Shown piece after piece: positions 22,597 to 31,941 of a DNA stretch of 64,000 bases. Each line of letters opens with the position of its first letter. Position 1 is the first letter of the stretch. The translations under genes and the position numbers were made by a program. Source of the DNA: Physella acuta (taxonomy: Eukaryota > Mollusca > Gastropoda > Physidae); the NCBI RefSeq assembly GCF_028476545.1, contig NW_026731581.1, positions 76,001-140,000 of the forward strand. Direction: 5' to 3'. The notes under the pieces are model-generated. The model searched no databases. It worked only from the letters and a program-made list of their open reading frames with translations, and was not told where the DNA came from.

Positions 22597-25500
22597 CACG
22601 TATATAGAACGTGTTAAAAATTCGGCGCCTTTTTTTGCTCTTTTCGCTCCCCCTACAACGAAAACCTGGATACGCCTCTGGGTCTGACTATTTACGACGA
22701 TGTGTGACAGTGGGAATGGAAGTGGAAAGAAAAATCGTCAAACAAGCGTGACGTCAATTATGGATATTATAACGAATATAATTTTGTGTGGTTAAACAAT
22801 AAATTAATTATCACTCTGATTATGTCATTAGTATGATTGTTTTCAGAATGTCCTCAAGGCAAATGGGGTAAATATTGCCAAAATAACTGCAGTCAAAGTT
22901 GTTTGGACCCGTTACGTTGTGATGTCACAAGCGGTTATTGTTCGGAAGGGTGTGTTACAGGTTATATACAGCCAAAATGTGAACAAGGTAGGTGGACGAG
23001 TCTTTTATGTGCTTGTTATTGTTTATACACTTACATGTTATACTATATGTTCTTCTATTGGGTGCCGTGGGCTTCATTTTAAAACCTTGTAAAATACGAA
23101 GTCAAAAAAACTTAAGTTATATTGTCACAGGTGTTAAGTACAATATAAAACAAAACTTACTATTTAATTCCTTGACACGACGGAAAAATATTATTTTTAA
23201 TTAATTTAGCCTGTGGTTTTGGAACATGGGGAATAAACTGCTCCATGTCCTGTAGTTCACATTGTGGGGGAGATAAATCTTGTGACCCAGTAAATGGTAC
23301 ATGCAACAGTGGTTGTGGTGATGGGTATACCAGAACACAGTGTGATCAAGGTAACGTTTACTCTATTATAAATCTAAATACCTTAAGAAAGCAAAAAGTG
23401 CAATTGCTTTAAAAAAGAATTATCATTCTGTCTATAAATTGTTTTTGTTTTTAGAATGTGTAGCAGGAAGCTGGGGTAAACATTGCCAGAACAACTGCAG
23501 TAGACATTGTATAGACATTTCACATTGTGATGTTGTACGCGGTACATGTACTGGTGGATGTGTTGCTGGTTATATACAGCCAACATGTGAACAAGGTCAG
23601 CTGTTGAGCTGTTTATTTAAAAGTCATTTTTGCCTAAATTATATAAAGTATTTGTAAATGGATCATATACTTTAACTTTTGAATAATCCGTTTTTAATAT
23701 GTAATACTTGAAACATACTTACAAAATGTTAAAATGTCATCAAATACTGTTTTCAAATAGTCTGCAATGTAAACACTTGGGGAATGAACTGCTCCATGTC
23801 GTGCAGTTCAAGTTGTGGGGGAGATAAATCTTGTGACTCAGTATATGGTACATGCAACAGTGGTTGTGTTGATGGGTATACCGGAGCACGATGTGATCAG
23901 GGTAATACGTTTTTCTAGAGTGCTACAATAACCAAATATTTAACTGCTTCTGTGCAGTTTTTACTTTATGATAAGGAACATGATTTTTTGCAATAATGAG
24001 CTTGTATGTGTGTCTTTTCTGTCTATCTTATTCTACATAGTCTATATAATAATTTAAATAACTTTACAGTTTGTTCGTTTGAAGTATAACTGTGCGTCCT
24101 TAGGAATAATTTATTGATTTCGCAAAGTATGTTTTACAGATGTTAATTTTATCTGAACTTCTCGTGAGGCTATATATTATTAGACGTTTTGTCTCTTTGT
24201 GTATTTGACCTACTTAGGTATTACTTTTTTATTATTTAGTTTTACATTTATATAATCCACCTTGAATGGTCTGTGGTGCAATCGCCAGTAATTTTCCATC
24301 ACGCTATGTGGTGAAATTCAGCAATAATTTCGATTGGTTGATTCGTACTTTGGCGACTTCCTACCCAATAGCCTTATGACTTTGAAGGTGACCTCCCATA
24401 AATCTGGGGTGGCATAAAGACCAGGAACGGTCTGCTCTCCAGGCAGTTGACCAGACATACCGAGAGAGAATGCCATGTACGACGCCATATTGTATTCTAT
24501 AGTTTAAAGCAGCATTTTTCCCCTATTACTTGTGATTTAAGTATCATTCTGTGCCTTAATTTAGTTTCATATAAGCTGTGTTGATTACCTAGGTGCCATA
24601 ACCTGCGTTAATAGTTACCTAGTGTTTTTTCTTCAATTCGTAAGTTAGGTTTTGCTTTATTTGTTTATTTATAATATTTTGTATAGAACTAGCGTCATAT
24701 TTTGGACTTGTACACATTTTAAAAGATTGTAAATGGATTAAAAGTGTTATTAGTTACAAGAGTTCTTCGTGTTTTTCCCCTAGACGAGTTCTCGGAGAGT
24801 TTTTGTGTCTGGTACTCTTTTAGCTTTGTATGTCATCTGTTTATAACCATCCAAAAGAATTTAGTACGTGCGTTAGCTTTACCAGTGGTAGAGTAGCGCC
24901 GTAATAGTGTACCTTTTTAAAAAATAAGTTTAATTCTGCTTGAGTATAAGGATATTTCTCCTAGGGCGGTTCTGGATAATGGTCATTAGCCTGTTGTAGA
25001 ATTTGTCTTTGTCCTCTTCTTTGCTGTTATTTTTTTTTGGGGTGTAGGCCTGTATTATGTCATGTTTATTCGTCTTATTTTATTTTTAAAGGTTGCTGTT
25101 ATGATCCGCGGACAGTGTGCCTCCCATTTAACTAGAGACATTTGTGCTTGGTTTGATAGCATGAGTGCAACTCCTTTAGTATGTGGTACGTTTTCATCCT
25201 TATGTCCTGAGAACAGCAGTAGCTCTCCTGTTATCAGCCTTTTTGTCCTGAGCCATTCCACCTTGACTCGCTGACACCCAGGATAACTATCTTATAGCGT
25301 CTCATTTCTGCTGCTATTTGGGTTGCTTTTCCGGGTTGATAAATTGTGCGGACATTCCAAGCTCCAATATTGATGGTGGACTTGGTGGAAATAATGGTGG
25401 TCGACCTGGTAGTTTCCAATTCATATTGGCTTTCACCACCCGGCTTCATAAATTCTCCATCGGGAGATCCATTCTTACCCTGGACCGAGCTGTCTGCATT

Positions 25501-28500
25501 TCTCTTTGTCTGCTTTTCTGTAGCGAGTAATTAGTTTTACGATATAAGGTTGCTGACCTTATGTTTAACCCCCAACCTGGCGGACCAGGGTGCAAGCTTT
25601 CGTCCGACCACTACCCAGACATTCCCGGTTTGGTTGAAAATTGCCACGAGTTAAAACTCCCGCTGGATTAGCTCTGTTGGGTCGTCGGGGTACATAAGCT
25701 AAGAGTTTCTTCCAGGCATCTCTTCGGGGGGGGGGGGGGGGGGCTAAGCCCCCCCCCCCCCCCGAAAAAATTTACCGCCCCCCCCCCCCCCCGAACGAAA
25801 TAATATTTGTATAATTTATATAGAAAATGTATACTTTTAACAGTGTCCGCCCCCCGAAGAAAGTCTACCGCCCCCCGAAAATTCCAAGTGCCCCCCCCCC
25901 CCCCGGATAAAAAAGTCTGGAAGAAACACTACATAAGCTGCCAAGCCACAATAAGGCCCTAGCACCAGATGACAGATTTTATATATAAGCATTATAACAA
26001 ATTAGTAGTTCTGTGTCAACTTTTCAGGGATGTCAAATAACCAGAAATGGAATCTATTTTATTCTAATTTCGAATTTTTAAAATCCTATAACTTAAATAC
26101 TGTTTCTGATAGATATATGAAATTTACATATAATTAAAAGATCTAATTGCCTATTTTCTCGGAAATTTACAGTAAGTTTAGGTGACTGGAAGTAATACTT
26201 TAAGCTCTTTCCGATTTCTAAAAAAACGCATATGAATTTTTTAAGTACTAACGTTAAGCACTACTATACACGCCTTGTTTGCTGCTCACTTTGAGCGCAA
26301 TTCTTTTTTCTACAAGAATCTATTCTTCTTTTAGAACTTAAAGTATTTTAAAGTTATTATAAATCACAACTATATCCCGAGTTGCCATCCCCATATTATT
26401 AGATAAGAATATTCGAGAAAGTATTTAAAATGATTTTATAAATCAAAACTATATCCGGAGTCGCAATATCCGTAGTGTTAGATAGGAATACTACGGAAAG
26501 TTTAGGGGAGATCACTTCCGCTTTATTTTTTTTAGTAATTCAAAATTCTTAATACTGTAGAGTTGCATGACTATAAACTATTTCGAACAAAATAAACATG
26601 ATACTGCGCCTAAACTGTACGGACTATTAGTAGGGTATTCTACTAATTTCAGAAAATTTTAATTAATTTATAAGAAACAAATTAATCTTCATATTAAGTC
26701 AAATATGGTGTAAGATTGTATTATCATCGTGTCTTGACACACTAGCCAAGTTTGAAAAGAATCGGTCAATTAGAATGGCTAGAACATTCGCTCGCCTGTT
26801 TCGATCCAAGACGACATGAGGACAGACAAAGGAAGTGAATTAAATAAAAGCTTATAAAAATAAAATTTTACAGTGTTTACACGTGCTAAACTTAAATTTA
26901 ATGTTTGCAAAATAAATCGTGTTTTGTTATTTATTTTGCAATTTTTTTAGAATGTGCTTTTGGAAAATGGGGTACAAACTGCCAGAATGAGTGTAGCGAA
27001 CATTGTCTAGAGCCCTCACGTTGTACTGCTAAAAACGGGGCGTGTATGGGTGGATGTAATGCTGGTTATATTCAGCCGACATGTGGACAAGGTAAGTGGC
27101 GGAGCTATTTATGTGCTAGTTTTTGTTTATACACTTACATGTAATACCATATTGTTTTAATCTGGTGATACATTGACACAAAGAAACTTTGTTTTTTTAA
27201 ATCATCCCAGCCTGTGGTTTTGGAACATGGGGAATAAACTGCTCAATGTCGTGTAGTTCACATTGTAGGGGAGATAAATCTTGTGACCCAGTAAATGGTA
27301 CATGCAACAGTGGTTGTGTTGATGGGTATACTGGAGCACAGTGTGATCAAGGTAACGTTTGCTCTATTGCAAAATCTAGAACATGTGCTTGTACCATAAC
27401 AAAGATAGATATGAAGTTGCTTATTAAGAGCAAAATTTATAATCATTCTGTTTTTATATAATTTGTATAATTGCTTTTTACTTTCTCGTATATACGAAAA
27501 TATACAGAAAGTCTTGTAATTGTGCAAAAAAAAAAAATCAAGATTTTTGCAAATCTCGACGTTTTACAGCTCATGGAGTATGTCTGTGTGTGTATGTGTG
27601 TGTATGTGTGTAAACACGATAACTTGAGTACCGTTAGAGCTTGGTTGATGACATTTTATATATAAGTAATCGTAGATCCGTATAACCTTTTGAAAGATTT
27701 CCGATAACCGGAAGTGGAACTTTTTCTACTTTCATTTTTTTTCAAAAGCCTATAACTTGAGAACTGTTTCAGATAGATAAATGAAATTTCACATGTAAGT
27801 AAAAACAAGTTAATTAAAAAAGTCTAGTGACATTTATGCGCAATTTCCTTATGTTATCTAAAAATAGCTCTGACGTATAATGCTGGGGTGCGTTCAAGCT
27901 AAAAGAACGATCGGTTTGTAGGTGTTTATGTAATTTTAAAATTTGTGACCGAACGAGAGGATATTTTTGAAAACTTTCTTCGGCAATATTGTTCTAAATT
28001 ATGGCAGGAATCGATTGGTACATGTTTCAAGTCGCTAAGTCGTCGTCTGGTTGCCGAGATATGGGCAAAAAACTGCATTTTTTGGAGGTTTTTTGGCTTT
28101 TCCTGGAAATCCATGAAAGAAACCCGGAATTTTTATAGCCTATGTCCATTCTCGTAACTTGCTTAACAAAATTGCTTTTGGAACTAGTCATCGATATTGC
28201 TTTGTTGAGGAGGAGATACGACTTAAAGCCCGGACACACATTCATACATCCATACATTCATTCATTCATCCATCCATTCCCAGAAATGACGAGTTAATAA
28301 ACGCAATTCTCCAGAATGGAAATTGCGCTAAAAAATTAATTATACGCCTACTTTAAAATTTTGATGAATTTTTGTTGACCGGAATAATAGTACTAATAAT
28401 ATTCCGCACTATTATGCACATTTTATTTGGCGTACACTTGGTGTGCAATTATTTTTTCTACGAGAAAACAGTGGCAACTATTAAATAAATTTAGTCGTAT

Positions 28501-29590
28501 ATAAACTAACCATACTCTATTACATGTAATTTGACACTGCGATGCAAGTAAAAAGCACGACATTTGATGAGTTTACTTTTATGTTTCCAAAATCTATAGC
28601 GATGACGGAAGGAAAAACTGACACACTGCCAGCCCGCTTATATTATAGATATTCGAGAAAGTTTAGGGGAGATTACTCTCGGTTTATTTAAAAGACTTAA
28701 ACATTTTGTAATGATTATGTAGATTCTGAAACACATTTCAAGCCAATTATGTTAGTAGAGATGATTGGTCTCTATATTTGAAAACAGCTTGTCAACATTT
28801 AGAAGTAATGCTTAAACAAATTGTTGTTTTACGATTACAAATATTGTTTTATTCTGCAGAGAAGTTTAAGAGCGATGAAAATACTGAATGGAGTGCTATT
28901 AGTATTGGTATAGGCATTGGCATAGGAGTTGTGGTCACATGTGTGATATTTTTACTTGCTGCAGCCGTTTTGTACCGTCGTGGCATGTTGTCTCTGAGAA
29001 GAAAGTTGAGTGAAAGTGAAGATAAAGCCGGAACGGAAACAGAAATAAATTATCTATCAGGTAAAACACACAAACACACTTACTCACACATGCGCAGACG
29101 CTCATACACACGCGCATAATACTTGTTTTATTTTTTTGCAGAAACAATTAAAATACACACAATTTTAAAAATATACATGTGCATTTTACATTTTGATAAT
29201 TTTAAACACTGAATGCAGACATCAAACAACGGTACACAAGGGTTAATCGCATTAATACTACTCGTTAAATATTTCTTGCTAATAAATAGCTTTTGTAAAT
29301 TTGCGAACGGAAGTCTGCAGTGTTGTTCATATATTCAAGAAAACTATTTGAATCGTTTAAAAATGTAACAATATTTAATATTTCCATTAAGTTAAAGGCA
29401 GTTCAATTCGTACTTTAAAGAAGGAATTTATGAAATTGACAAAGCAATTACAATTTCAGATGGCAACAACACGTACAATGAAGTGGAGGATAACAAAGCT
29501 TCTGATAATCTGCAACCATATGACGCTATCAATCTAGGCGATATAGGGATAGAAACATCAGATTATTCAAACTTCAAAGTAGTGGCGTAG
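10256..29590 (+). CDS. Gene A: EGF/fucolectin-like single-pass receptor with tyrosine-rich tail
   Basis: Fifteen exons join in frame to 751 aa plus stop: 10256-10304, 11534-11659, 12319-12474, 13250-13438, 14641-14859, 15336-15530, 16269-16412, 22847-22987, 23210-23350, 23455-23595, 23761-23901, 26951-27091, 27211-27351, 28860-29060 and 29460-29590. All introns are GT/AG and phase 1. Order: signal peptide (1-16), EGF-like (17-58), galactose-binding-like block (59-173), fucolectin-like FTP domain (174-311), seven 8-cysteine EGF-like modules (312-641), transmembrane helix (about 654-680), 70-residue tail. EGF repeats of this type occur in MEGF10/Draper-like scavenger receptors and FTP domains bind glycans, so a surface recognition receptor is likely. 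The ligand is unknown. Gene B shares the whole ectodomain start. The stop codon lies in repeat-derived DNA. Extra EGF exons in the large introns cannot be excluded. Confidence 0.87.
10290..10725. repeat. Local duplication of the exon 1 donor region
   Basis: The stretch from the end of exon 1 through CTAAGTATAAACTGTG and the TACACTCA repeats (10290-10357) recurs almost identically at 10665-10722. It brings a second copy of the splice donor. Confidence 0.8.
10626..10801. repeat. (CA)n-rich microsatellite
   Basis: Interrupted CA dinucleotide arrays in intron 1 of gene A. Confidence 0.9.
11005..11188. mobile_element. hAT MITE family A, old copy
   Basis: It begins TAGTGTTTCTTCCAGAC and ends AAAAGAAACTCTG around three G-tracts, as in the better copies at 25701 and 46851. 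The flanks AACCATAC/AACCGTAT are near the left end and at the right end and fit only loosely as a duplication. Confidence 0.6.
11289..11533. repeat. 44-55-bp minisatellite whose last unit is the exon 2 acceptor
   Basis: Units of the form TTCAACCATTCACTTTCTCAGCAAATGATG recur with CAG at 11342, 11388, 11436, 11480 and, in the real splice site, 11531-11533. Each unit has a pyrimidine tract and CAG, so each looks like a 3' splice site. Confidence 0.75.
11534..11659 (+). CDS. Gene A exon 2: N-terminal EGF-like module
   Basis: A phase 1-1 exon encoding CHCADDQC ... CRPGYQCVRGWFGPACQY with the same cysteine order as 619-753 (minus) and 40560-40688 (gene B). Donor GTGAGA. Confidence 0.85.
12319..13438 (+). 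CDS. Gene A exons 3-4: galactose-binding-like block
   Basis: Exons 12319-12474 and 13250-13438 (phase 1-1, 52 and 63 codons) encode LLTDGNDTTC ... YFTWLRITSG and KLIIKIPAGQVICSLFISGG. The paired gene B exons are 159 and 189 bp with the same DGNDSTC and ICSIYISGG motifs. The DGN-TC start and beta-rich end resemble a jelly-roll lectin domain, but the family assignment is inference. The intron between holds a 65-bp minisatellite. Confidence 0.8.
12475..13125. repeat. 65-bp minisatellite with donor- and acceptor-like units
   Basis: About nine tandem units start at the exon 3 donor. Most units contain a pyrimidine-rich TTTTGTTTCCTGCAG and, 26 bases later, CCAGGTGAGT or CCAGGCAAGT. Those two strings have the form of a splice acceptor and donor. 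Confidence 0.9.
14048..14512 (+). repeat. tRNA-like SINE head joined to a ~210-bp tandem pair
   Basis: GTCGGCGTGGTCGGGTCG matches the head of the 19037 SINE. After it come two diverged copies (14119-14332 and 14338-14512) sharing CAGATCAGCAGA, GAGGTCGCGGTGAT and TTCCTTTCTGA.CTAACAAC. Confidence 0.6.
14641..15530 (+). CDS. Gene A exons 5-6: fucolectin-like (FTP/F5-8C) domain
   Basis: Exons 14641-14859 and 15336-15530 encode NVAFNQTAAQTS, KAGKAVDGNTES, GSCTHT, YVLYNRKVNR and, in the second, RLQNFALTSG ... ILCEVFIFG. NVA, KAVDGNT, GSCTHT, the YNR motif and a final LCEV strand are the conserved positions of fucolectin/tachylectin-4-type domains. A fucose or galactose ligand would be expected from the family, but specificity cannot be read here. 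Confidence 0.85.
16269..16412 (+). CDS. Gene A exon 7: EGF-like module
   Basis: A 144-bp phase 1-1 exon with eight cysteines (GLKYGPECSKSCNC ... CAAGFHGEDCQT). It has the same length as the gene B exon at 42280-42423, directly after the FTP domain in both. Confidence 0.83.
16668..16860 (+). mobile_element. Element G, left end (hAT-like)
   Basis: CAGTGGCGTAGCTACC ... GGCATAGGGGCCCAAGG starts a repeat that recurs at 29580-29765, where it supplies the stop codon of gene A. The right end and target duplication were not found. Confidence 0.55.
17160..18090. other. Intron DNA of higher GC, no gene seen
   Basis: The stretch 17160-17710 is GC-richer than its surroundings and holds the near-palindrome GCGCCTTGGGCTCACC. 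No open frame with coding character or RNA fold was recognised. Confidence 0.35.
18884..18902. repeat. (AG)n microsatellite
   Basis: A short pure GA run followed by imperfect GAGACAGAG units. Confidence 0.85.
19037..19290 (+). mobile_element. tRNA-derived SINE (family R)
   Basis: GCGTGGTCGAGTCGGTAAAG (box A) and CGAGTTCGAACCC (box B) are spaced as in a tRNA gene and followed by a ~170-bp unrelated body. A head-only second copy lies at 19308-19400 and another at 14048. Confidence 0.7.
19308..19400 (+). mobile_element. SINE family R, head fragment
   Basis: GGCGTGGTCGAGTCGGC and TCTCGATTTCAAACCC are diverged box A and B copies, 20 bases after the full copy. Confidence 0.6.
20945..21107 (-). 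mobile_element. SINE family S in reverse orientation
   Basis: The reverse complement reads AACTCACGTTAGGAAAAG, GGGCATAGTGCTGACCAC and CCGAGGTCACAG, as in the 36649 copy. It lies inside element B and is absent from element B copy 2, so it inserted later. Confidence 0.75.
21108..21308 (+). repeat. Element C: tandem C-rich units
   Basis: Five units of TTTGCACCCCCCC.TC.AACTTTC follow CAGAGGCGTCCGGGG. They are absent from element B copy 2. Confidence 0.65.
22535..22594. repeat. (TA)n microsatellite
   Basis: A TA run near the right end of element B. Copy 2 has one at the matching place. Confidence 0.95.
22847..23901 (+). CDS. Gene A exons 8-11: four EGF-like modules
   Basis: Four 141-bp phase 1-1 exons: 22847-22987, 23210-23350, 23455-23595 and 23761-23901. 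Types alternate. Type 1 is GKWGKYCQNNCS ... GYIQP.CEQ and type 2 is GTWGINCSMSCSSHC ... GYT..QCDQ. Each has eight cysteines in the MEGF-like pattern. All introns are under 250 bp. The fourth starts VCNVNTWGMNC, a variant of type 2. Confidence 0.87.
23902..24940. other. Intron DNA of gene A
   Basis: AT-rich with a more GC-balanced stretch at 24260-24500. No exon, cysteine pattern or identified repeat family. Confidence 0.35.
24945..25690 (-). mobile_element. LINE fragment: 5' end and APE endonuclease start
   Basis: The minus strand encodes INIGAWNVRTIYQPGK, ILGVSESRWNGSGQ and, in a shifted frame, GELLLFSGHKDENVPHTKGV and ALMLSNQAQMSL. These are the first motifs of the endonuclease domain of non-LTR retrotransposons. 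At least two frame shifts break it, and no reverse transcriptase follows, so it is a dead fragment. The GC-richer part above 25540 fits the element's 5' leader. Confidence 0.8.
25701..25931. mobile_element. hAT MITE family A, copy 2
   Basis: CATAAGCT (8 bp) flanks both sides. The ends are AAGAGTTTCTTCCAGGC and, inverted, TAGTGTTTCTTCCAGAC. The interior is four C/G homopolymer tracts separated by short conserved AT-rich text. Confidence 0.88.
25940..26950. other. Intron DNA with repeat family N
   Basis: Blocks such as AGTTTAGGGGAGATCACTTC (26499 on) recur at 28665, 43195 (inverted) and 58060, marking a dispersed family without defined ends. No exon was recognised. Confidence 0.4.
26951..27351 (+). 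CDS. Gene A exons 12-13: two EGF-like modules
   Basis: Exons 26951-27091 and 27211-27351 repeat the type 1/type 2 pair of 22847-23350. Even the first 55 intron bases after the type 1 exon are alike (TTTGTTTATACACTTACATG versus TTGTTTATACACTTACATG), so the pair arose by a recent segmental duplication. Confidence 0.87.
27800..28337 (+). mobile_element. Helentron/pearl-like non-autonomous element (copy 2)
   Basis: Over 400 bases match the 8600-9305 copy, including the CATA/CATC microsatellite and the terminal CGCAATT ... AATTGCG stem followed by CTAAAA. Confidence 0.55.
28860..29060 (+). CDS. Gene A exon 14: transmembrane segment
   Basis: AISIGIGIGIGVVVTC and VIFLLAAAVLY form one hydrophobic helix, followed by the basic stop-transfer YRRGMLSLRRK. 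The type I topology follows from the signal peptide. The exon ends with ETEINYLSG in the cytoplasm. Confidence 0.88.
29460..29590 (+). CDS. Gene A exon 15: tyrosine-rich tail and stop
   Basis: The tail holds TYNEV and PYDAI with eleven residues between V and Y, plus DYSNF. The first pair resembles the ITAM form YxxI/L-x(6-12)-YxxI/L used by Draper-like phagocytic receptors, though V replaces I/L once. The last residues VVA and the TAG stop lie in repeat element G. Confidence 0.8.
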
Positions 29591-29765
29591 CTATCGTAAA
29601 GCTAGCGTAAGCAAAGCATAGGGGCCCAAGGCAGATAGGAGCCCTTTTCCGTCTTCAAATTTAAAAAAAAACTTTTACATTGGAATTTTAATATTGTATT
29701 ATAAAAAAAAATGTAAAAAGAAAACGGAAATCCCGTTTCTTTTCTACTGTAGACGTAATAAAAAA
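29580..29765 (+). mobile_element. Element G copy 2, supplying the stop codon of gene A
   Basis: AGTGGCGTAGCTATCG ... AAAGCATAGGGGCCCAAGG matches 16668-16850, including downstream CCCGTTTCTTTTCTA. The shared text begins inside the codons for the last three residues. Confidence 0.65.
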
Positions 29766-29859
29766 TTAAAAAGGCCCACAAACATTTCTTACTTGGGAGG
29801 GGGGGTTATCTAATTTATCTCTAATCAATATGCTGCTACTTAAAGATTTAAGTAAAAAG

Positions 29860-30481
29860 AGACCAAAACATAAGAATTCACCTAAGCCTAAAACTTAAAC
29901 AAAAACCAACACCAACTCTAGACATTGGTTAAAGCCTAACCTTCACCATAAAACTAACCCTAATCCAGTGGCGTAGCGAGGTCGGGTGTCACCCGGTGCG
30001 GCACTTAATGGTGACACCCCCCAGAGGCGTTGCGACCCTTCCCGGGGACAAAATTTCAAGTTTTCGATTTGCACCCCCCCATCTCAAGCTTTCGATTTGC
30101 ACCCCCCATTCAAGTTTTTGATTTGCACCCCCCCCCTCAAACTTTTGATTTGCGCCCCCCCCCCCCCTCAAGTTTTTCTCTATATATTTTGCTATTTTTT
30201 GCCTTGGTGTCACCCCCCTAAATGGTGTCACCCGGTGCGGTCCGCACCCCCCCCCCCCCACCCCCACCCTCGCTACGCCCCTGCCCTAATCCACACCTTA
30301 ACCCTGACCTAACCCTGGCCTTAACCCTAACCCTTGCCTAGCCCAATCTGTATCTTAAGCTATGTCCGGGGGGGGGGGGAGGTAATGTTCTACTGGGTGA
30401 AAGGGTGCTGGGGGAATTGATAAGGGTGTAATTATTCCGGTGGGTAATATCGGGGGAGGATGTCCGGTGGGTAATGCCCTG
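29860..30481 (-). mobile_element. Element K copy 2 with degenerate telomere-like repeats
   Basis: Irregular CCTAACC/CCCTAA repeats (29880-30345) lie beside G-rich TGGGTAATGCCCTG end text that matches the K copy at 47876. Element D is inserted within. The left end is unresolved. Confidence 0.5.
29966..30283. mobile_element. hAT MITE D
   Basis: CCCTAATC flanks both ends. The ends are CAGTGGCGTAGCGAGG and, inverted, CAGGGGCGTAGCGAGG. The right end text TGTCACCCGGTGCGG matches element E. A block of element C (30010-30170) lies inside. Confidence 0.85.
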
Positions 30482-31387
30482 TTCCCGCACTACACATACA
30501 GTTATTTTGTAAGGGCATTAACGTTTTTAAAAATGCTCCTAATATATATGTGTTATGGTTAGATTGTTCTTTAAATAAATTAAAAATACGTCAAAAGTTT
30601 TATGCGGTTATTATTTTTCATAACTTTAAAACAATCATCAACAACTTATTAAATCAAATGTAAAATTAATAAATACCTTTTGATCTCTTTTGTGTACTTA
30701 GTCTAGTGCCATTTATTGTCCTAAAACAGTCATCAGCATAGTGGAGATTGTGAATGTTTTAACTACCTCTCTTTTAGTTGACTTGTATTTTTAAAGGGCA
30801 GATAATTATCCATTTAAATAAGTCTAAGTAAGGATAGTCGTTGTAGATTCTTTGTAATTCTCCGATGTAGAGGTTTGTTTTGAAAACTTACACTTTTACT
30901 CTGGTCATTACTTTGGTTAAACAACATTCAAGTTCATCTAATTCAGAAGCTTGTTTCTATAAACGTTTCCATATGTGTAATTAAATACTGCATGTACCTG
31001 TCTGACAGCCTAATAGACTCACGCAACATGCTTTACCTAATAAGCTTCTAAATAAGTTCGAACAAGTCCCAAAGAATACATAGCATTGTTTCTTTGTGTA
31101 TTATAGTTTATAATTCTAAAATTGTTTACATTCTTTTTACATTTGAGAGATGTGTTTATGCATTATGTTGTAGTGTTCATTTAAAAAAAATAAACATTTT
31201 GCTTATTCTCTGCAATTTCGAAATATTTTAAAACAAAATATAAAGCTTAAAAAATAGTAGCAATCTCGTGTAATTGAATTCTTTTAATTATCAAAGTTTA
31301 TTATGCAAATTCAATAAGTCCTTCTACTTAGTAATTTGTAACAACATTGTTTTGGTTTACAGCACTGAATCGAGGAAGAATTATTAC
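30482..31387. other. AT-rich spacer downstream of gene A
   Basis: AATAAA-type polyadenylation signals occur (for example near 30575) but none can be tied to gene A. No exon was recognised. Confidence 0.35.
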
Positions 31388-31501
31388 CTTTGTTTTTACG
31401 TCGAGCTATTATCAATAGGCCTATAACAGCACACACAATAGACATAACAGTAACAGCAGAAATCACATAAATCCATTTGATTGATACCAGTTCATCGCTC
31501 C
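31388..31501 (-). CDS. Orphan transmembrane exon of a receptor relative
   Basis: On the minus strand, TTCTAG|GG and AAAG|GTAATAAT bound a 114-bp phase 1-1 exon: SDELVSIKWIYVISAVTV, then MSIVCAVIGLLIIARRKNK. It is a hydrophobic helix followed by basic residues, with the same phase as the transmembrane exon of gene A. No EGF-like exon was found upstream on the minus strand (31.5-36 kb), nor a tail exon downstream. It may be a relic of a decayed or interrupted gene. Confidence 0.6.
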
Positions 31502-31796
31502 CTAGAATAAGCCATATAAAGATATGTTTAGTTTAGTTAAAGCAAATTAGAGCTTTTCTTTCAAATAGTTAAAACATGATGGAAACATCATTAACAAAAG
31601 AAACTAAAATATACATAAAATATCCTTTATCAATTTGTCAAAAGAGGATTTACCTTTTTTAATTTTATTTTATATGATAGAACTGGCGAGAATAGAAAAT
31701 GGTACTTCTAGTATTTTTGTTACTTTTAATTTTTTTTACTTTCTTGTATACTGAGTATAGGGGACATATTGTAAAAAGACATTTTAAGCCATGATG

Positions 31797-31853
31797 TATC
31801 GGTGGCGGAACTAGAAAAAAAAGGGCCGTCCCGCAGAAATTTTTTGTAGGTCC

Positions 31854-31941
<88 letters not shown>

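Larger units (their letters stand above)
20537..22680. mobile_element. hAT-like element B, copy 1
   Basis: GGTCTGAC flanks both ends (20529-20536 and 22681-22688). The ends are CTGTAGCGTACGCAGG and, inverted, CAGAGGCGTATCCAGG. It aligns along its length with copy 2 at 51396-53106. This copy also contains a reverse SINE (20945-21108), element C and a TA array. No transposase frame was found in either copy. Confidence 0.82.

Noticed and set aside
24240-24900. Possible additional repeat or gene in a GC-balanced stretch
   Set aside because: No ends, coding frame or second copy in the window could be identified.
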